Below are positions 33,667 to 43,764 of a DNA stretch of 64,000 nucleotides, in pieces. Below the pieces are notes generated by a model. It was not told the DNA's origin. It did no database searches and was given only the letters and a program-made list of their open reading frames with translations. How positions within the stretch are numbered: position 1 is the first letter of the stretch; every line of letters starts with the position of its first letter. The position numbers were made by a program, and so were the translations under genes. This DNA comes from Nostoc sp. TCL26-01 (GTDB lineage: Bacteria; Cyanobacteriota; Cyanobacteriia; Cyanobacteriales; Nostocaceae): the NCBI RefSeq assembly GCF_013393945.1, contig NZ_CP040297.1, positions 896,001 to 960,000 on the forward strand. The letters run 5' to 3'.

Positions 33667-34407
33667 TCACTGATAGTTGACAATTCGAGCAAAACTTGCT
33701 GGTTCTAGACTTGCTCCACCCACCAGCACACCATCAATTTCTGGTTGAGCCATAATCTCGTCAATGTTGTTGGCTTTAACTGAGCCACCATATTGAATCG
33801 GGACATCAGGATTTTTCAATTGGCTACGAATTAAGCCAATAACCCGATTGGCCTCCTTTGTTTCACAAGTGTCACCAGTGCCTATTGCCCAAATTGGCTC
33901 GTAGGCAATAACTAAATTGTACTGATCAACATTCACTAAACCTTGATCTAGTTGGCTGATAATCAGTGATTCAGTTTCCCCAGCGTCTCTTTGTTGTTTA
34001 GTTTCACCCACACACAAAATGGGAGTTAAACCATAATATTGGGCTGCTTTTAGGCGTAAATTAACTGTCTCGTTAGTCTCTCCAAAATATTGTCGTCGTT
34101 CGCTATGGCCGACAATGACATAACGTACACCTATTTCTGTCAACATCGGGGCAGAAATTTCCCCAGTGTAGGCTCCATTTTCTACCCAATGGACATTTTG
34201 CGCTCCCAGTTGTACACGGCTACCATGTAAACTCTTGGACAAAATGCCCAAATCAGTGAAAGGAGGGCAAAGCAGCACGTCCCGTTCTTGAGGTGTGTCC
34301 TCTAATGCAGGCAGAAATTCTTGTAAAAACTCTTGGGACTCTGCCTGAGTTTTGAACATTTTCCAGTTACCGGCAATAACTATTTTCCGCACAGGTGATT
34401 TAGTCAA
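33667..34407 (-). CDS. tpiA: Triosephosphate isomerase
   Basis: The 246-aa TIM-barrel enzyme interconverts dihydroxyacetone phosphate and glyceraldehyde 3-phosphate in the Calvin cycle and glycolysis. Active-site residues are visible in AGNWKMFKT (Asn, Lys), [12 protein letters not shown] (His95-type) and [10 protein letters not shown] (Glu167-type, followed by the flexible lid), with GGSV and GVLVGGASL at the phosphate site. The start [16 protein letters not shown] gives a short N-tail typical for cyanobacteria. Confidence 0.96.
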   Translation of the reverse strand: MTKSPVRKIVIAGNWKMFKTQAESQEFLQEFLPALEDTPQERDVLLCPPFTDLGILSKSLHGSRVQLGAQNVHWVENGAYTGEISAPMLTEIGVRYVIVGHSERRQYFGETNETVNLRLKAAQYYGLTPILCVGETKQQRDAGETESLIISQLDQGLVNVDQYNLVIAYEPIWAIGTGDTCETKEANRVIGLIRSQLKNPDVPIQYGGSVKANNIDEIMAQPEIDGVLVGGASLEPASFARIVNYQ

Positions 34408-34522
34408 GTTCCTAACGCTACTAGATGCAATTTTCAGTCTAGAACTTTTTTGGGTGCAATCAGCATTTTAAATCAAAGCTTGACCGCTTTTATAGTTTTT
34501 GCTGCTCAAAAATCCTCTGTAC

Positions 34523-36091
34523 CTACTTTACATCCGACTTGTGTATACACGGTAGCCTCACAGGATCAGGAGGGAGGGAAGACGAGGGTAGTTTCAAACC
34601 TTTAGTAGATGCTGGTTTTTTTAGCTCGTCAATTACAGCAAAACGAATATCTCGCTTTTCGGCAATTAATTTGATACCTGATTGTTGTAGATTTAAAAAG
34701 TCTAATCCTTTCTCTTTACCACTAACTAAGAAATCACTAGTAGCCACTTTGTAAGTTTTTTGTGGGTCGAGAGGTTGGTTGTTAATTAACCAATTGCCGG
34801 AATTTGCTTCTAAACTAACTTTGGCTGTTTGCAGATAGCCACCACTACCCCGATTAACTTGACCTTGGTCTAATACTCGTTTTAACAATGCGCCATTGAT
34901 TTCTACTGCCACAACTTTACCACCAAAGGGCAGAATCCGAATCACATCATACTGAGTAATTGGCCCTGGTGGAATTACATCATCGACGCGAATAGAACCA
35001 CCATTAAATACAGCTAAATCCGCTTCTGGTACTTCCTCTAACATAGCTGTCGCAATTAAATCAGTCAGTTTGGTTGATTTGTTGCGGACACTAGATTCTA
35101 AACCATCTAGGGAGAAGGAAATTTTGGTAATTTCTTGGTTGGGTTCAAAACCATTGGCACGAAATGCTTGATATCCTCGTTCTAACCATTCCTTAACTAT
35201 GGTTGCTGTTTTTGGTTCTTCGGGGATTTTATCGGTGACGGGTATAAGACGAGAATTAATTTGCAACTGACGCTTTGTTGTGTCGTAGCTTAATTGATGG
35301 ACGTATACTGTACGCGCATTGGCATCTGCTTTAAAAATGGGTGTAAAGTCTCGGCCCCGCCATTGTTGGATATTTTCATGTTCGTGACCTCCGAGAATGA
35401 TATCAATTTCGGGGACAGTTTCGGCTAATCTGTGATCATCGGCAATTGTCAGATGAGAAATAGCTACGATGATATCCACCTTGCCCTGCAATGCTTGCAC
35501 CTGCTGTTGGACTGTGGTGATGGGGTCAGTGTAACTGACATATTTAGGTTTATTACTATCCAAGGTCACGCCAATTAAGCCAATTTTGACTACAGTACCG
35601 CGATCGCCTTTGACATTAAATATAATGTTTCGGGGAACACTTTTGAATGGTTGCCCTTGACTATCCGATACATTACTGGAAACCCAGCGAAAACGAGATT
35701 CTTGCAATCTCTGATAAAACAAGTTTTCTGGCAAGTCAAACTCATGATTCCCAAAGGTGGCATAGTTCAACCCCAAGGCATTCATCACAGACACCATTTG
35801 TTGACCAGCCAAGGGTATACCATTAATTTTGGCAGTACCTAAAGCTGAGGGACTAAAAAAGTCACCAGCTAAGATAGTGTATGTGCGGGGATTGGCTTTG
35901 GAAAGTTGTTGTCTAATGGTAGCCACACGAGCCAAACCGCCACGAGTCCCGCCCTCGACTGGGGTAATTTCGTAGATATCGTTGAGTTGCAGCAAATTAA
36001 TTTTGACAACTTCTGCTAGGACAGGAGTGGCTAAAGTGACCGTAGCTAGCACCGATAAAACTATGCTGCATCCCTGGTGAATAAGTTTCAT
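34523..36091 (-). CDS. Secreted 5'-nucleotidase / metallophosphatase family protein
   Basis: The 522-aa protein starts with a signal peptide (IVLSVLATVTLATPVLA). The N-terminal metallophosphoesterase domain has LLQLNDIYE (here NDIYE where many relatives have NDxHG), LAGDFFSPS, YATFGNHEFDLP, AISHLT and ILGGHEHE. The C-terminal 5_nucleotid_C domain (about 315-490) has VFNGGSIRVDDVIPPGPIT and LPFGGKVV. It would release phosphate from nucleotides or related esters in the periplasm. The last 25 residues are a low-complexity Ser/Pro tail. Substrate not predictable from sequence alone. Confidence 0.85.
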   Translation of the reverse strand: MKLIHQGCSIVLSVLATVTLATPVLAEVVKINLLQLNDIYEITPVEGGTRGGLARVATIRQQLSKANPRTYTILAGDFFSPSALGTAKINGIPLAGQQMVSVMNALGLNYATFGNHEFDLPENLFYQRLQESRFRWVSSNVSDSQGQPFKSVPRNIIFNVKGDRGTVVKIGLIGVTLDSNKPKYVSYTDPITTVQQQVQALQGKVDIIVAISHLTIADDHRLAETVPEIDIILGGHEHENIQQWRGRDFTPIFKADANARTVYVHQLSYDTTKRQLQINSRLIPVTDKIPEEPKTATIVKEWLERGYQAFRANGFEPNQEITKISFSLDGLESSVRNKSTKLTDLIATAMLEEVPEADLAVFNGGSIRVDDVIPPGPITQYDVIRILPFGGKVVAVEINGALLKRVLDQGQVNRGSGGYLQTAKVSLEANSGNWLINNQPLDPQKTYKVATSDFLVSGKEKGLDFLNLQQSGIKLIAEKRDIRFAVIDELKKPASTKGLKLPSSSLPPDPVRLPCIHKSDVK

Positions 36092-36320
36092 ATTGAGCTA
36101 AAAAACTTGATTTGCCGGAACTGATTTTAAAGGGTTCATTGTCGGTAAAGGGCAAATTTTCAGCCAAAATTTAGAACTTAGTCAGAATACCTAAGACTTG
36201 AGTAGTATTTACTGCTGATTCTAGTAAGATTTGCGGTATTGTAAATACGGTTTGAATAATTGCACAAATTGACTGGGTAGACAAAACAAAATTAGTAACG
36301 TTCAGGAGAGTTGCAACTAT

Positions 36321-37268
36321 ATGGAAGTTACAGTCGGTTTACCCCCTATTTACGCAGATGCGCCAGTTGATCTGGCATCTGCCCAAGTTATTGCTTCATT
36401 TCCAGTTAACACTTTTTTAGAGAATCTAGCGATCGCTCCCGATGGCACTATTTTTATCACCAATCATGAAGTCGGGCAAATCGTGCGGATTGATCCTGAT
36501 GGTAGCCAGCAAATTCATGCCAGTGTTGCTGGTAAAGTCAGTGGTATAGCCTTCACAAGCAACGGGGGACTAGTAGTGCCTGGGTGGAATACTGACTCGG
36601 TAGCTGTAGTATTTCAGATCGCCCCTGATGGTTCAGTAGAAACCTTATTAACCTTGCCAGATGCAATATTTCTCAACGGTATGACACCCATATCAGAAAA
36701 TCGCTATTTAATTGCTGACTCTTATCGCGGGGCAATCTGGCTACTTGATATCGCTCAACGGAGTGCTTCAATTTGGCTAGAACATCCTCTGCTGGCTCGG
36801 AGAACCTCAGACAGCAACATTCCTGCGGCTAATGGGATTAAGCATTTTCAAGGGAACATTTACGTTTCCAACACTGATAAAATGCTGCTGTTGCGAATTC
36901 CTGTAGATACACTCGGTCAATCCGGTGAGCCAGAAATCTTTGTGGAACACACTAATATCGATGATTTTGCCTTCGATGTGGAGGGAAATCTGTACGGTGC
37001 TACTCACATATATAACAGTGTAATACGTATTACCCCTGATGGCAAGACAACTGTTATTGCTCAAGCCGAGCAAAATGTCATTGGCAGTACGGCGATCGCT
37101 TTCGGTCAGCAAGAGAGCGATGGACTACACTCCGTTGGAGGCGATCGCACTAGTATTTATGTAGTAACAAATGGGGGGATGTTTTTGCCCCCACCTACAG
37201 GTGTAGTTCCCGCAACAGTTGTCAAATTGAGTGTGGGGAAACAGGGATATCCCATAACAGCGATCTAA
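36321..37268 (+). CDS. SMP-30/NHL-type beta-propeller protein
   Basis: The 315-aa protein has repeated blades such as [48 protein letters not shown] and [31 protein letters not shown], as in SMP-30/gluconolactonase-like six-bladed propellers. No signal peptide is seen. The start is supported by AGGAG 13 bp upstream. The ABM-domain membrane protein gene follows after 27 bp, so the two are likely one operon. Lactonase activity is possible but unproven. Confidence 0.75.
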   Translation: MEVTVGLPPIYADAPVDLASAQVIASFPVNTFLENLAIAPDGTIFITNHEVGQIVRIDPDGSQQIHASVAGKVSGIAFTSNGGLVVPGWNTDSVAVVFQIAPDGSVETLLTLPDAIFLNGMTPISENRYLIADSYRGAIWLLDIAQRSASIWLEHPLLARRTSDSNIPAANGIKHFQGNIYVSNTDKMLLLRIPVDTLGQSGEPEIFVEHTNIDDFAFDVEGNLYGATHIYNSVIRITPDGKTTVIAQAEQNVIGSTAIAFGQQESDGLHSVGGDRTSIYVVTNGGMFLPPPTGVVPATVVKLSVGKQGYPITAI

Positions 37269-37295
37269 GTAATCACTGAGATTTATATACAACTG

Positions 37296-37850
37296 ATGGA
37301 GATGGAACAAAACGAGCAATCCGTCACGGTAGTGATTTCACAGCTTGTTAAACCCGGCTGTGAACAAGCTTACGAAGCTTGGGTCAAAGATATTGTGAGT
37401 ATGTCCAGGACTTATACAGGTCATATGGGGACAAATGTGATTCGTCCTCAATCTGGTATCCGCAGCGAATATGTAATTATCTTCCGATTTGACCACTATG
37501 AAAATTTAAAAGTCTGGATGGAATCAGGCGATCGTCAACACTTGCTTAATCAGGGTAAACACTTAGTAGAATCTGACCCCCATGTCCAGCAAATTAGCGG
37601 CTTAGAAGCTTGGTTTTCCCTTCCTGGTAAACCTTTAAAAACACCACCCCGCTATAAAACTGCCTTACTAACCTGGGCAGTAGTGTTTGTCTTAATTAAT
37701 CTTCTCGGTACTCTTCTGCGACCCCTACTTAGTAGCTTATCACCATTACTTGCATCTGTGATTACCTCTGGGATTATGGTCGTACTTTTAACCTATGTTG
37801 TGATGCCCAGAGTCAGCCGTTTATTTAGTCGGTGGCTATATGGGAAATAG
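37296..37850 (+). CDS. Antibiotic-biosynthesis-monooxygenase (ABM) domain fused to two membrane segments
   Basis: The 184-aa protein has a ferredoxin-like ABM domain (about 8-105): VTVVISQLVKPGCEQAYEAWVKDIVSMSRTYTGHMGTNVIRP and YVIIFRFDHYENLKVWMES. It is followed by two transmembrane helices (about 123-143, 150-170) and a basic tail. This fusion is common in cyanobacteria and proteobacteria and is presumed to be a membrane-bound quinol or haem-related oxygenase-like protein, but no activity is established. It is the second gene of a probable two-gene operon with the beta-propeller protein. Confidence 0.75.
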   Translation: MEMEQNEQSVTVVISQLVKPGCEQAYEAWVKDIVSMSRTYTGHMGTNVIRPQSGIRSEYVIIFRFDHYENLKVWMESGDRQHLLNQGKHLVESDPHVQQISGLEAWFSLPGKPLKTPPRYKTALLTWAVVFVLINLLGTLLRPLLSSLSPLLASVITSGIMVVLLTYVVMPRVSRLFSRWLYGK

Positions 37851-38634
37851 TTAAGATAATTCGTAATTCGTAATTCGTAATACCGCTACGCCGAAGCAAG
37901 CTACGTAATTCTTGCCAAAGGCGAGAAGTAGTATGTTAGTAGGTTGGGTGGAGGCTTTGCGTAACCCAACATGATCTGAGGAACCCAATGTATATCTTGG
38001 TGTTGGGTGAAGCTACTGCTACAGCCAACCTACAATTTTATTGCCACATTTTAGCCTAGACACGCCACTAGTTTGAGTTTTTAGCCTTAACTGAACCGGA
38101 TTGAGGTTTAATTCTCATTAAACATGAATCATAGCGTTTCCCAGTTGAGTGAGGTACATATTTTTAGTCAACAGAGGCTACCCGCATTTCTCACAAGCTG
38201 TAGGGGTGGGTTAATACAGTTATCAGTTATCAGTTATCAGTTAACGCTGATTCAATTATCTTGACTGATAACTGTTCACTGTTAAAGTGGGAGACTTAAA
38301 CCCAATTATCTTGACTGATAACTGTTTACTGATAACTGATAACTGATTTAACCCCCCCTACGACCTCTGGACTAGAAAAGCTGTACTTCATCGGCATGAA
38401 AATCGCTATATTACTGATCATGGAATTTAGTAATAATTTTTCTTTCGCCAGAGTCACAAAGACGGAATCAGCTACTTATAATTGAGAAACTAACTCATAC
38501 AATTTATTTTTTTGCACCTAATTGCATAAATTGATGTGAAAGAGATGAGAAGTAATTACGCCAATTGTGGAAGATAAATATTCCATAAAATATCAAATTT
38601 ATTTACCCCATTTTAGGGGTATGAGGTAACACTT
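37851..38634. other. Gene-free, repeat-rich spacer
   Basis: These 784 bases contain ATTCGTA heptamers (37858-37880), the third GTTGGGTTACGC-type element (about 37938-38035), and a CAGTTAT / ACTGATA array (about 38216-38346). Two blocks of that array share the core AATTATCTTGACTGATAACT. A 51-bp stretch (38224-38274) recurs in inverted orientation at 45702-45752. No gene is apparent; the promoter of the next gene should lie within the last 150 bases. Confidence 0.75.
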
Positions 38635-39096
38635 ATGATTCATCACATATCTATTTCTGTAGAAAACCCCCAGCACGTTGCTCAAGTCCTGGCAGAAGTA
38701 TTAAATGGACAAGCTTATCCATTTTTTCCTCATCCAGGTAGCTATATGGTTTTTCCGATGGATGAATATGGCACTGGCATTGAAGTGTATCCTTTAAAAA
38801 CTCAGCTAAAGCCGGGTGAAAGTGATAGTCCGTGTCAATTTGTTGAAGCTACTAGTGCTTCTGGATTTACTGCTACTCATGCGGCTATCTCTGTTGCAAC
38901 TACGCAAGAAAAAATCGAAGAAATTGGCAGACGAGAAGGTTGGAGAGTAGTCCGTTGCAACCGTGATTCCTTTTTTGATGTGATGGAATTTTGGTTAGAA
39001 AACAAAATCATGATTGAACTATTAACACCAGAAATGTCAGCGCAATATATAGCAGTTACACGTCCTGAAAATTTGCAACAAGCATTTGCGGCTTAA
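38635..39096 (+). CDS. VOC-superfamily-like hypothetical protein
   Basis: The 153-aa protein starts MIHHISISVENPQHVAQVLAEVLNGQ and has a second half-motif TATHAAISVATTQEKIEEIGRREG…FDVMEFWLENKIMIELLTP, arranged like the two beta-alpha-beta-beta-beta units of the vicinal-oxygen-chelate (glyoxalase/dioxygenase) fold. Candidate metal ligands are His4, His83 (THAAIS) and Glu in MIELLTP. Similar genes are common in cyanobacteria without a known role. A GAGGT sequence precedes the ATG. Confidence 0.6.
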   Translation: MIHHISISVENPQHVAQVLAEVLNGQAYPFFPHPGSYMVFPMDEYGTGIEVYPLKTQLKPGESDSPCQFVEATSASGFTATHAAISVATTQEKIEEIGRREGWRVVRCNRDSFFDVMEFWLENKIMIELLTPEMSAQYIAVTRPENLQQAFAA

Positions 39097-39150
39097 CTCT
39101 ATAGTTTTCGTCGTAATTATTCGGTGGGCAATGCCCACCTAAATCTTTCA

Positions 39151-41637
39151 TCAAGTTAAAATCGCCCCACCCATCAATTTTTCATAGCGATATTTCAACT
39201 CGGCTTTCATCAATAGCCAACGCTCTAAACTTGCATCCATTTCTATTACTTTCTCTGCTGCTTGTCGAGCTAAGATTAAAATTTCTTCATCTTCTACTAA
39301 ACTAGCCAAGGTAAAATCAGGCACACCAGATTGGCGAGTTCCTAGCACCTCCCCAGGCCCACGAAAACGCATATCCATTTCGGAGATGAAAAAGCCATCT
39401 TGGGACTGTTCCAATACCTTCAGACGTTGTTGTGCATCAGGGCTGCGCGAACTACTCATCAACAAACAGTACGACTGCGCTGCACCTCGTCCCACCCGTC
39501 CCCGTAATTGGTGTAATTGTGATAAGCCAAAGCGTTCGGCATTTTCAATGAGCATGACAGTAGCATTAGGTACGTCTACACCAACCTCAACTACAGTTGT
39601 CGATACTAAAATCTGCGTTTGATTGTCTCGAAACTTGGTAATGGCTTCGTCTTTTTCCGCAGAACTCATGCGACCATGTAGTAAGCCGACTTGAAACTCA
39701 GGAAAAATACTTTCTTGTAACTTTTGATGTTCTTCTACAGCCGATCGCAAGTCTAGTTTCTCTGATTCTTCTACCAATGGCAAGACTACATAAGTTTGCC
39801 TACCCTGAGCGATTTCTCGGCGGATGAGGTCATAAGCATGGCTGCGTTCTTGACCACTTAACATGGTGGTTTGAATCTTTTGTCGTCCTGGGGGTAACTC
39901 ATCAATTTGACTGACATTCATATCCCCATGAATAGTTAACGCCAGTGTCCGAGGTATGGGTGTGGCAGTCATAGTTAATACATGGGGTTGTTCACCTTTT
40001 TGTTGTAACAATGCCCGTTGTTTCACCCCAAAACGGTGTTGTTCATCAATGACGACTAACCCCAAACGCTGAAAGTTTACCGCGTCTTGGATTAAGGCAT
40101 GAGTTCCCACCAACAAAGGTAATTCACCAGTTTCTAACTGGGAATGAATTTGTCGCCGTTTCACAGTTTTGGTGGAACCTGTCAGCAATTCTACGGGTAA
40201 ATGTAACAGGTTAAACCAGCCGACTAATTTACGATAATGCTGTTCTGATAATACTTCTGTAGGAGCCATCAGCGCCGCTTGATAGCCAGCTTGAATCGCT
40301 GCGAGAATTGCTACCACTGCTACCACCGTTTTCCCTGAACCCACATCACCCTGAACTAAACGATTCATCGGTGTGGGTTGTTGCAAATCGTTGAGGATAT
40401 CGTTGAGGACTCGTTGCTGTGCGCCTGTGAGTCGAAATGGCAGTAATTCGTAAAACTTTTCAATTAACTGACCTTTGGGAGCCAAGATAGCACTAGTTTG
40501 GATTGCCCTGGCTTGCTGCTGGCGTTGTAGTAAACCCAATTGCAGGTAGAAAAATTCATCAAAGACAAGACGACGACGGGCAGCTTGTAGAGTAGCACTA
40601 TCATCAGGGAAGTGGATGTTAGCGATCGCCTCCTTTAATTCCATCAAACCATACTTTTCCCGCAAACCTTTCGGCAAGGGGTCTTTTAACTGAGTCGCTG
40701 CCGGTAAAGCTGCCAAGACGGCTTGTCTCACCATACTGGCCATGACTCCCTCAGTCAGTCCATAAATCGGTACTACCCTGCCAATGGTCAAGGATTCAAT
40801 TGTGTCCCCTGGGTGCGCTAAAATTTCCAATTCCGGATTATCTAGCGTTAAACCGTATTTAGTCCCTTTGACTAAACCACAAGCTGCCAACACACTACCC
40901 ACTGGATAGCGACGTTTTAAGCTTTCTTGCCAAGCGCGACTAGTAAACCGCGCCCCCGCAGAAAAACGACTGACTTTAATTTGACCTGTATTATCTTTGA
41001 GGATTAATTCTAAGATCGATAATTTCTGATTTTTGGGACTGGTAAAACAGTGACATTTTTTGACTGTAGCGACAATTGTGACTGTCTCACCCCCTTGCAA
41101 CTCCCGGATATTTACTTGCTTTGCATAATCAATATGGTCACGGGGATAGTAAAACAGTAAGTCACGTACAGTATACAAACCCAACGCAGCTAATTTATCA
41201 GCTCTGCGAATCCCTATCTCTGGTAATTCACTCAATTTTTGCTCAATTTTTGGAGCTAACCGCCGACTCACTTCCTCCACCAGAGGCGCAGCATTAGGAA
41301 TTTTGGGTTGGTAACTTCTTCCCTGCTCCTCCGCCTTACTTCCTTGCTCCTGCGGCTCCTCTTGCTCTTTTTGCAGTTGGTAAAGATATCTCCGAGTTTC
41401 GGCTATGAGATGTTGTCTATTTTTTAAATCCAGATTGGGATAGTTAGCAAATTGCCCTGCCATTTCTTGCCAGCGACGGCGTTCTGTTGGCGGTAAAACT
41501 GGCGGAAATTTGCCAAAAGTCAGGCTAAGAAATTCACTAAAACGGTATTGTTTCCCCAGCAAGTCTGTAAAGCCGTGTTCTGCTTCCACTGCTAAGGCTT
41601 TGTGCAATCTTACCCAATCTGGTTGCTCATTAGTCAT
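39151..41637 (-). CDS. recG: ATP-dependent DNA helicase RecG
   Basis: The 828-aa helicase remodels stalled replication forks and branched DNA. Visible domains: wedge/OB region with LPEIGIRRADKLAALGLYTVRDLLFYYPRDHIDY (about 140-175), Walker A QGDVGSGKTVVAVVAI (about 430), the DEQH box VVIDEQHRFGVKQR, TATPIPRTLALT, and the C-terminal helicase motifs VVEVGVDVPNATVM and QLRGRVGRG. The protein is about 130 residues longer at the N-terminus than E. coli RecG, as in other cyanobacteria. The ATG and second codon (ATGACTAATGA) belong to the heptamer array just upstream. Confidence 0.95.
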   Translation of the reverse strand: MTNEQPDWVRLHKALAVEAEHGFTDLLGKQYRFSEFLSLTFGKFPPVLPPTERRRWQEMAGQFANYPNLDLKNRQHLIAETRRYLYQLQKEQEEPQEQGSKAEEQGRSYQPKIPNAAPLVEEVSRRLAPKIEQKLSELPEIGIRRADKLAALGLYTVRDLLFYYPRDHIDYAKQVNIRELQGGETVTIVATVKKCHCFTSPKNQKLSILELILKDNTGQIKVSRFSAGARFTSRAWQESLKRRYPVGSVLAACGLVKGTKYGLTLDNPELEILAHPGDTIESLTIGRVVPIYGLTEGVMASMVRQAVLAALPAATQLKDPLPKGLREKYGLMELKEAIANIHFPDDSATLQAARRRLVFDEFFYLQLGLLQRQQQARAIQTSAILAPKGQLIEKFYELLPFRLTGAQQRVLNDILNDLQQPTPMNRLVQGDVGSGKTVVAVVAILAAIQAGYQAALMAPTEVLSEQHYRKLVGWFNLLHLPVELLTGSTKTVKRRQIHSQLETGELPLLVGTHALIQDAVNFQRLGLVVIDEQHRFGVKQRALLQQKGEQPHVLTMTATPIPRTLALTIHGDMNVSQIDELPPGRQKIQTTMLSGQERSHAYDLIRREIAQGRQTYVVLPLVEESEKLDLRSAVEEHQKLQESIFPEFQVGLLHGRMSSAEKDEAITKFRDNQTQILVSTTVVEVGVDVPNATVMLIENAERFGLSQLHQLRGRVGRGAAQSYCLLMSSSRSPDAQQRLKVLEQSQDGFFISEMDMRFRGPGEVLGTRQSGVPDFTLASLVEDEEILILARQAAEKVIEMDASLERWLLMKAELKYRYEKLMGGAILT

Positions 41638-41690
41638 TGGTTAATAGTCATTAGTCATTAGTCATTAGTCAATGGTTATATGGTCAATAG
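41634..41690. repeat. Heptamer array (GTCATTA)n overlapping the recG start
   Basis: GTCATTA/GTCATTG/GTCAATG units run from about 41634 to 41690 and include the recG initiation codon. Confidence 0.85.
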
Positions 41691-41724
41691 TCATTACTTT
41701 TGACTCTGGACTGTGGACTATTGA

Positions 41725-42552
41725 CTAATCTTCATACCAACTAGAACGCCATGCAGCCTCGGCTTCGGCAACTGAACGTTCCTTTTGCTTTTTTTGGTAC
41801 TCTCGTCCTAGCTGGTTTAGCTGGGTTAAGATGTGACGAATTTGCTTACGTTCAGAGGAAAGGGCTGGGTCAGCAAATTCTATCTCTCCTAAGCGTAAAT
41901 TAATTGTAATAATTTGTGTGAGACTCGACTCCTCTGGGTCTTGCTCATTTTCTACTTCGATGACTAAATTCAACAAGTTGGGTGGCCCTGGCATCATTTC
42001 TGCCGCAGCTTCGGAGGCAGCTACAGCAGCTTCTAAAATGGGTTCTGGTAATTTTTTGGGTAAAACTTTGGCTTTTTGCAATATTGTATTAGCTTCATGA
42101 GAAATTCTTCTCAATGTCCGTTGTGTTTCTTCTTCTAGATGCTGTTGCCATTTTGCTAGTTCTACCGGGTTAGAAGTGTTATGAGTATAAACCTGTAGAG
42201 TTGAATTACTGATTGACTCAACAGAGGTTACTTCCTCATCTTCCTCGATTTCCTCAATCTCCCCAACTTCTTGACTTGTCAACTGAGCTAGTAATTGCTC
42301 AACAGCTTGTTTACCTAATTTCCGAATACTTTGTTGTAATTGCTGCCGTTGATTTAATGACAGCTGGAGAAAGTTTTCGGGATACCCTTGAGTACACAGG
42401 TGATAACTTGCCAAGATTAATTGTTTTCCTAGTGCTTGCCCCAAGATAGTCAGATAACTAGTATAAGCACTATGGAGTTGTGAGGCGATCGCTCCTATCG
42501 CTTCTTGCAAAACGGCAATATCCTGCTCAATTCGCTCAATTGCTCTCGCCAT
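41725..42552 (-). CDS. Conserved hypothetical protein, mostly helical
   Basis: The 275-aa protein starts MARAIERIEQDIAVLQEAIGAIASQL. It has amphipathic helices, a very acidic linker (EIEEIEEDEE, about 97-106), an Ala/Glu-rich segment (EAAVAASEAAAEMMPGPP), and a predicted beta block (ITINLRLGEIEFADP) before a charged C-terminal coiled coil. I do not recognise a named family. It lies 87 bp upstream of recG on the same strand, with a heptamer array between, and may be transcribed with it. Confidence 0.7.
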   Translation of the reverse strand: MARAIERIEQDIAVLQEAIGAIASQLHSAYTSYLTILGQALGKQLILASYHLCTQGYPENFLQLSLNQRQQLQQSIRKLGKQAVEQLLAQLTSQEVGEIEEIEEDEEVTSVESISNSTLQVYTHNTSNPVELAKWQQHLEEETQRTLRRISHEANTILQKAKVLPKKLPEPILEAAVAASEAAAEMMPGPPNLLNLVIEVENEQDPEESSLTQIITINLRLGEIEFADPALSSERKQIRHILTQLNQLGREYQKKQKERSVAEAEAAWRSSWYED

Positions 42553-42646
42553 AATAATTTAGACTTTTTGCCAGTACACTATTTTATAGTACAAAAGTAC
42601 TGAATATCTACAAATAATCAACAAAATTTTATTATGAATAAATTAA

Positions 42647-42740
42647 TAGACATCTGGTAGAAATTAATTTTGCGTTGCCCGAAATTCTTGTAGAGACGTT
42701 GCACTGCAACGTCTCTACATTCATTTTCCCCAGATGTCTA
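42647..42740. mobile_element. 94-bp MITE-like element built around a hairpin (copy 4)
   Basis: TAGACATCTGG (42647-42657) and CCAGATGTCTA (42730-42740) are exact inverted ends, again beginning and finishing with TA. In the middle (42690-42718) is the 29-nt palindrome with arms GTAGAGACGTTGCA / TGCAACGTCTCTAC and central C. The right half, including CCAGATGTCTA, also occurs after the copy at 29678. No coding capacity. Confidence 0.7.
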
Positions 42741-42819
42741 ATAAAATACAGGTCAGGCTATTTGCTTGACCTGTTTAAGTAACAGACACTTAAAAGTCTA
42801 CAGTCAACTAATGACTAAA

Positions 42820-43764
42820 CTATGACTGCAAACCCATTTGAGCAGCCACTTCTTCAGCAAAGCTGATTTCTTGCTTCTCAATGCCTTCACCCAGGATGTA
42901 GCGGACGAAGCGATGCACTTTGATGTCTTCGCCGACTTTTGCCTTAATTTGTTTAAGCAAGTCTTCCACAGAAATACTTTGATCACGAATGTAAGGCTGG
43001 TCAACCAGAGTTAGTTCTTTGAGGCGTTTTTCAATCCGGCCTTGAACAATCTTTTCTCTGATATTTTCTGGTTTATTTGCCAAGTCATCCTTGCCCATTT
43101 CGATGTCTTTTTCTTTTTGGACAATTTCGGCAGGGATTTGATCTACACTGACGTACTCGACATTGGGACAAGCGGCAACTTGCATTGCGGCGTTGCGTGC
43201 CAAAGCTTGAAATTCTTCGTTAGCTGCTGCTGACTCAGATTTTGAGTTGAGTTCAACCAAGACACCAACTCGACCACCAGTATGAATGTAGCTGTCTACT
43301 ACTCCTGGTTGATCTGCTAGGGCAAAATTAATAAACCGACGTACCTGAATATTTTCACCTAAATTAGCAATGGTTTGCTTGATGAATTCTTCTACAGTAA
43401 CGCTAGTATCTTCAATGTAGGGTTGAGCTAACAAAGACTCAACACTATCGGCAGTTGCTGCGAGCTTGGCTAGATTTTTGACTAAACTTTTAAAAGCATC
43501 GTTGCGAGCAACAAAGTCTGTTTGGCAGTTGACTTCAATGAGTACGCCTACCTGACCACCTGGTTCAATATAGGTGTCTATCAAACCTTCTGCCGCAATG
43601 CGATCGCTTTTTTTACCCGCCGAGGCAATGCCCTTTTTCCGTAGCCAATCTACGGCTTCGTCTACGTTGCCATCAGTTTCTTTTAACGCTTTTTTGCAGT
43701 CCATCATGCCTGCACCAGTTTTTTGGCGTAGCTCTTGGACGAGTTTTGCAGATATTTCCGCCAT
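42820..43764 (-). CDS. tsf: Translation elongation factor Ts
   Basis: The 314-aa nucleotide-exchange factor for EF-Tu has an N-terminal UBA-like domain ([22 protein letters not shown]) and the EF-Tu-contacting motif [11 protein letters not shown] (about residues 78-88). A duplicated core is visible as two similar blocks (…[18 protein letters not shown]… and …[18 protein letters not shown]…), each followed by [20 protein letters not shown] or [19 protein letters not shown]. It lies downstream of rpsB on the same strand, the order found in most bacteria. Confidence 0.97.
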   Translation of the reverse strand: MAEISAKLVQELRQKTGAGMMDCKKALKETDGNVDEAVDWLRKKGIASAGKKSDRIAAEGLIDTYIEPGGQVGVLIEVNCQTDFVARNDAFKSLVKNLAKLAATADSVESLLAQPYIEDTSVTVEEFIKQTIANLGENIQVRRFINFALADQPGVVDSYIHTGGRVGVLVELNSKSESAAANEEFQALARNAAMQVAACPNVEYVSVDQIPAEIVQKEKDIEMGKDDLANKPENIREKIVQGRIEKRLKELTLVDQPYIRDQSISVEDLLKQIKAKVGEDIKVHRFVRYILGEGIEKQEISFAEEVAAQMGLQS

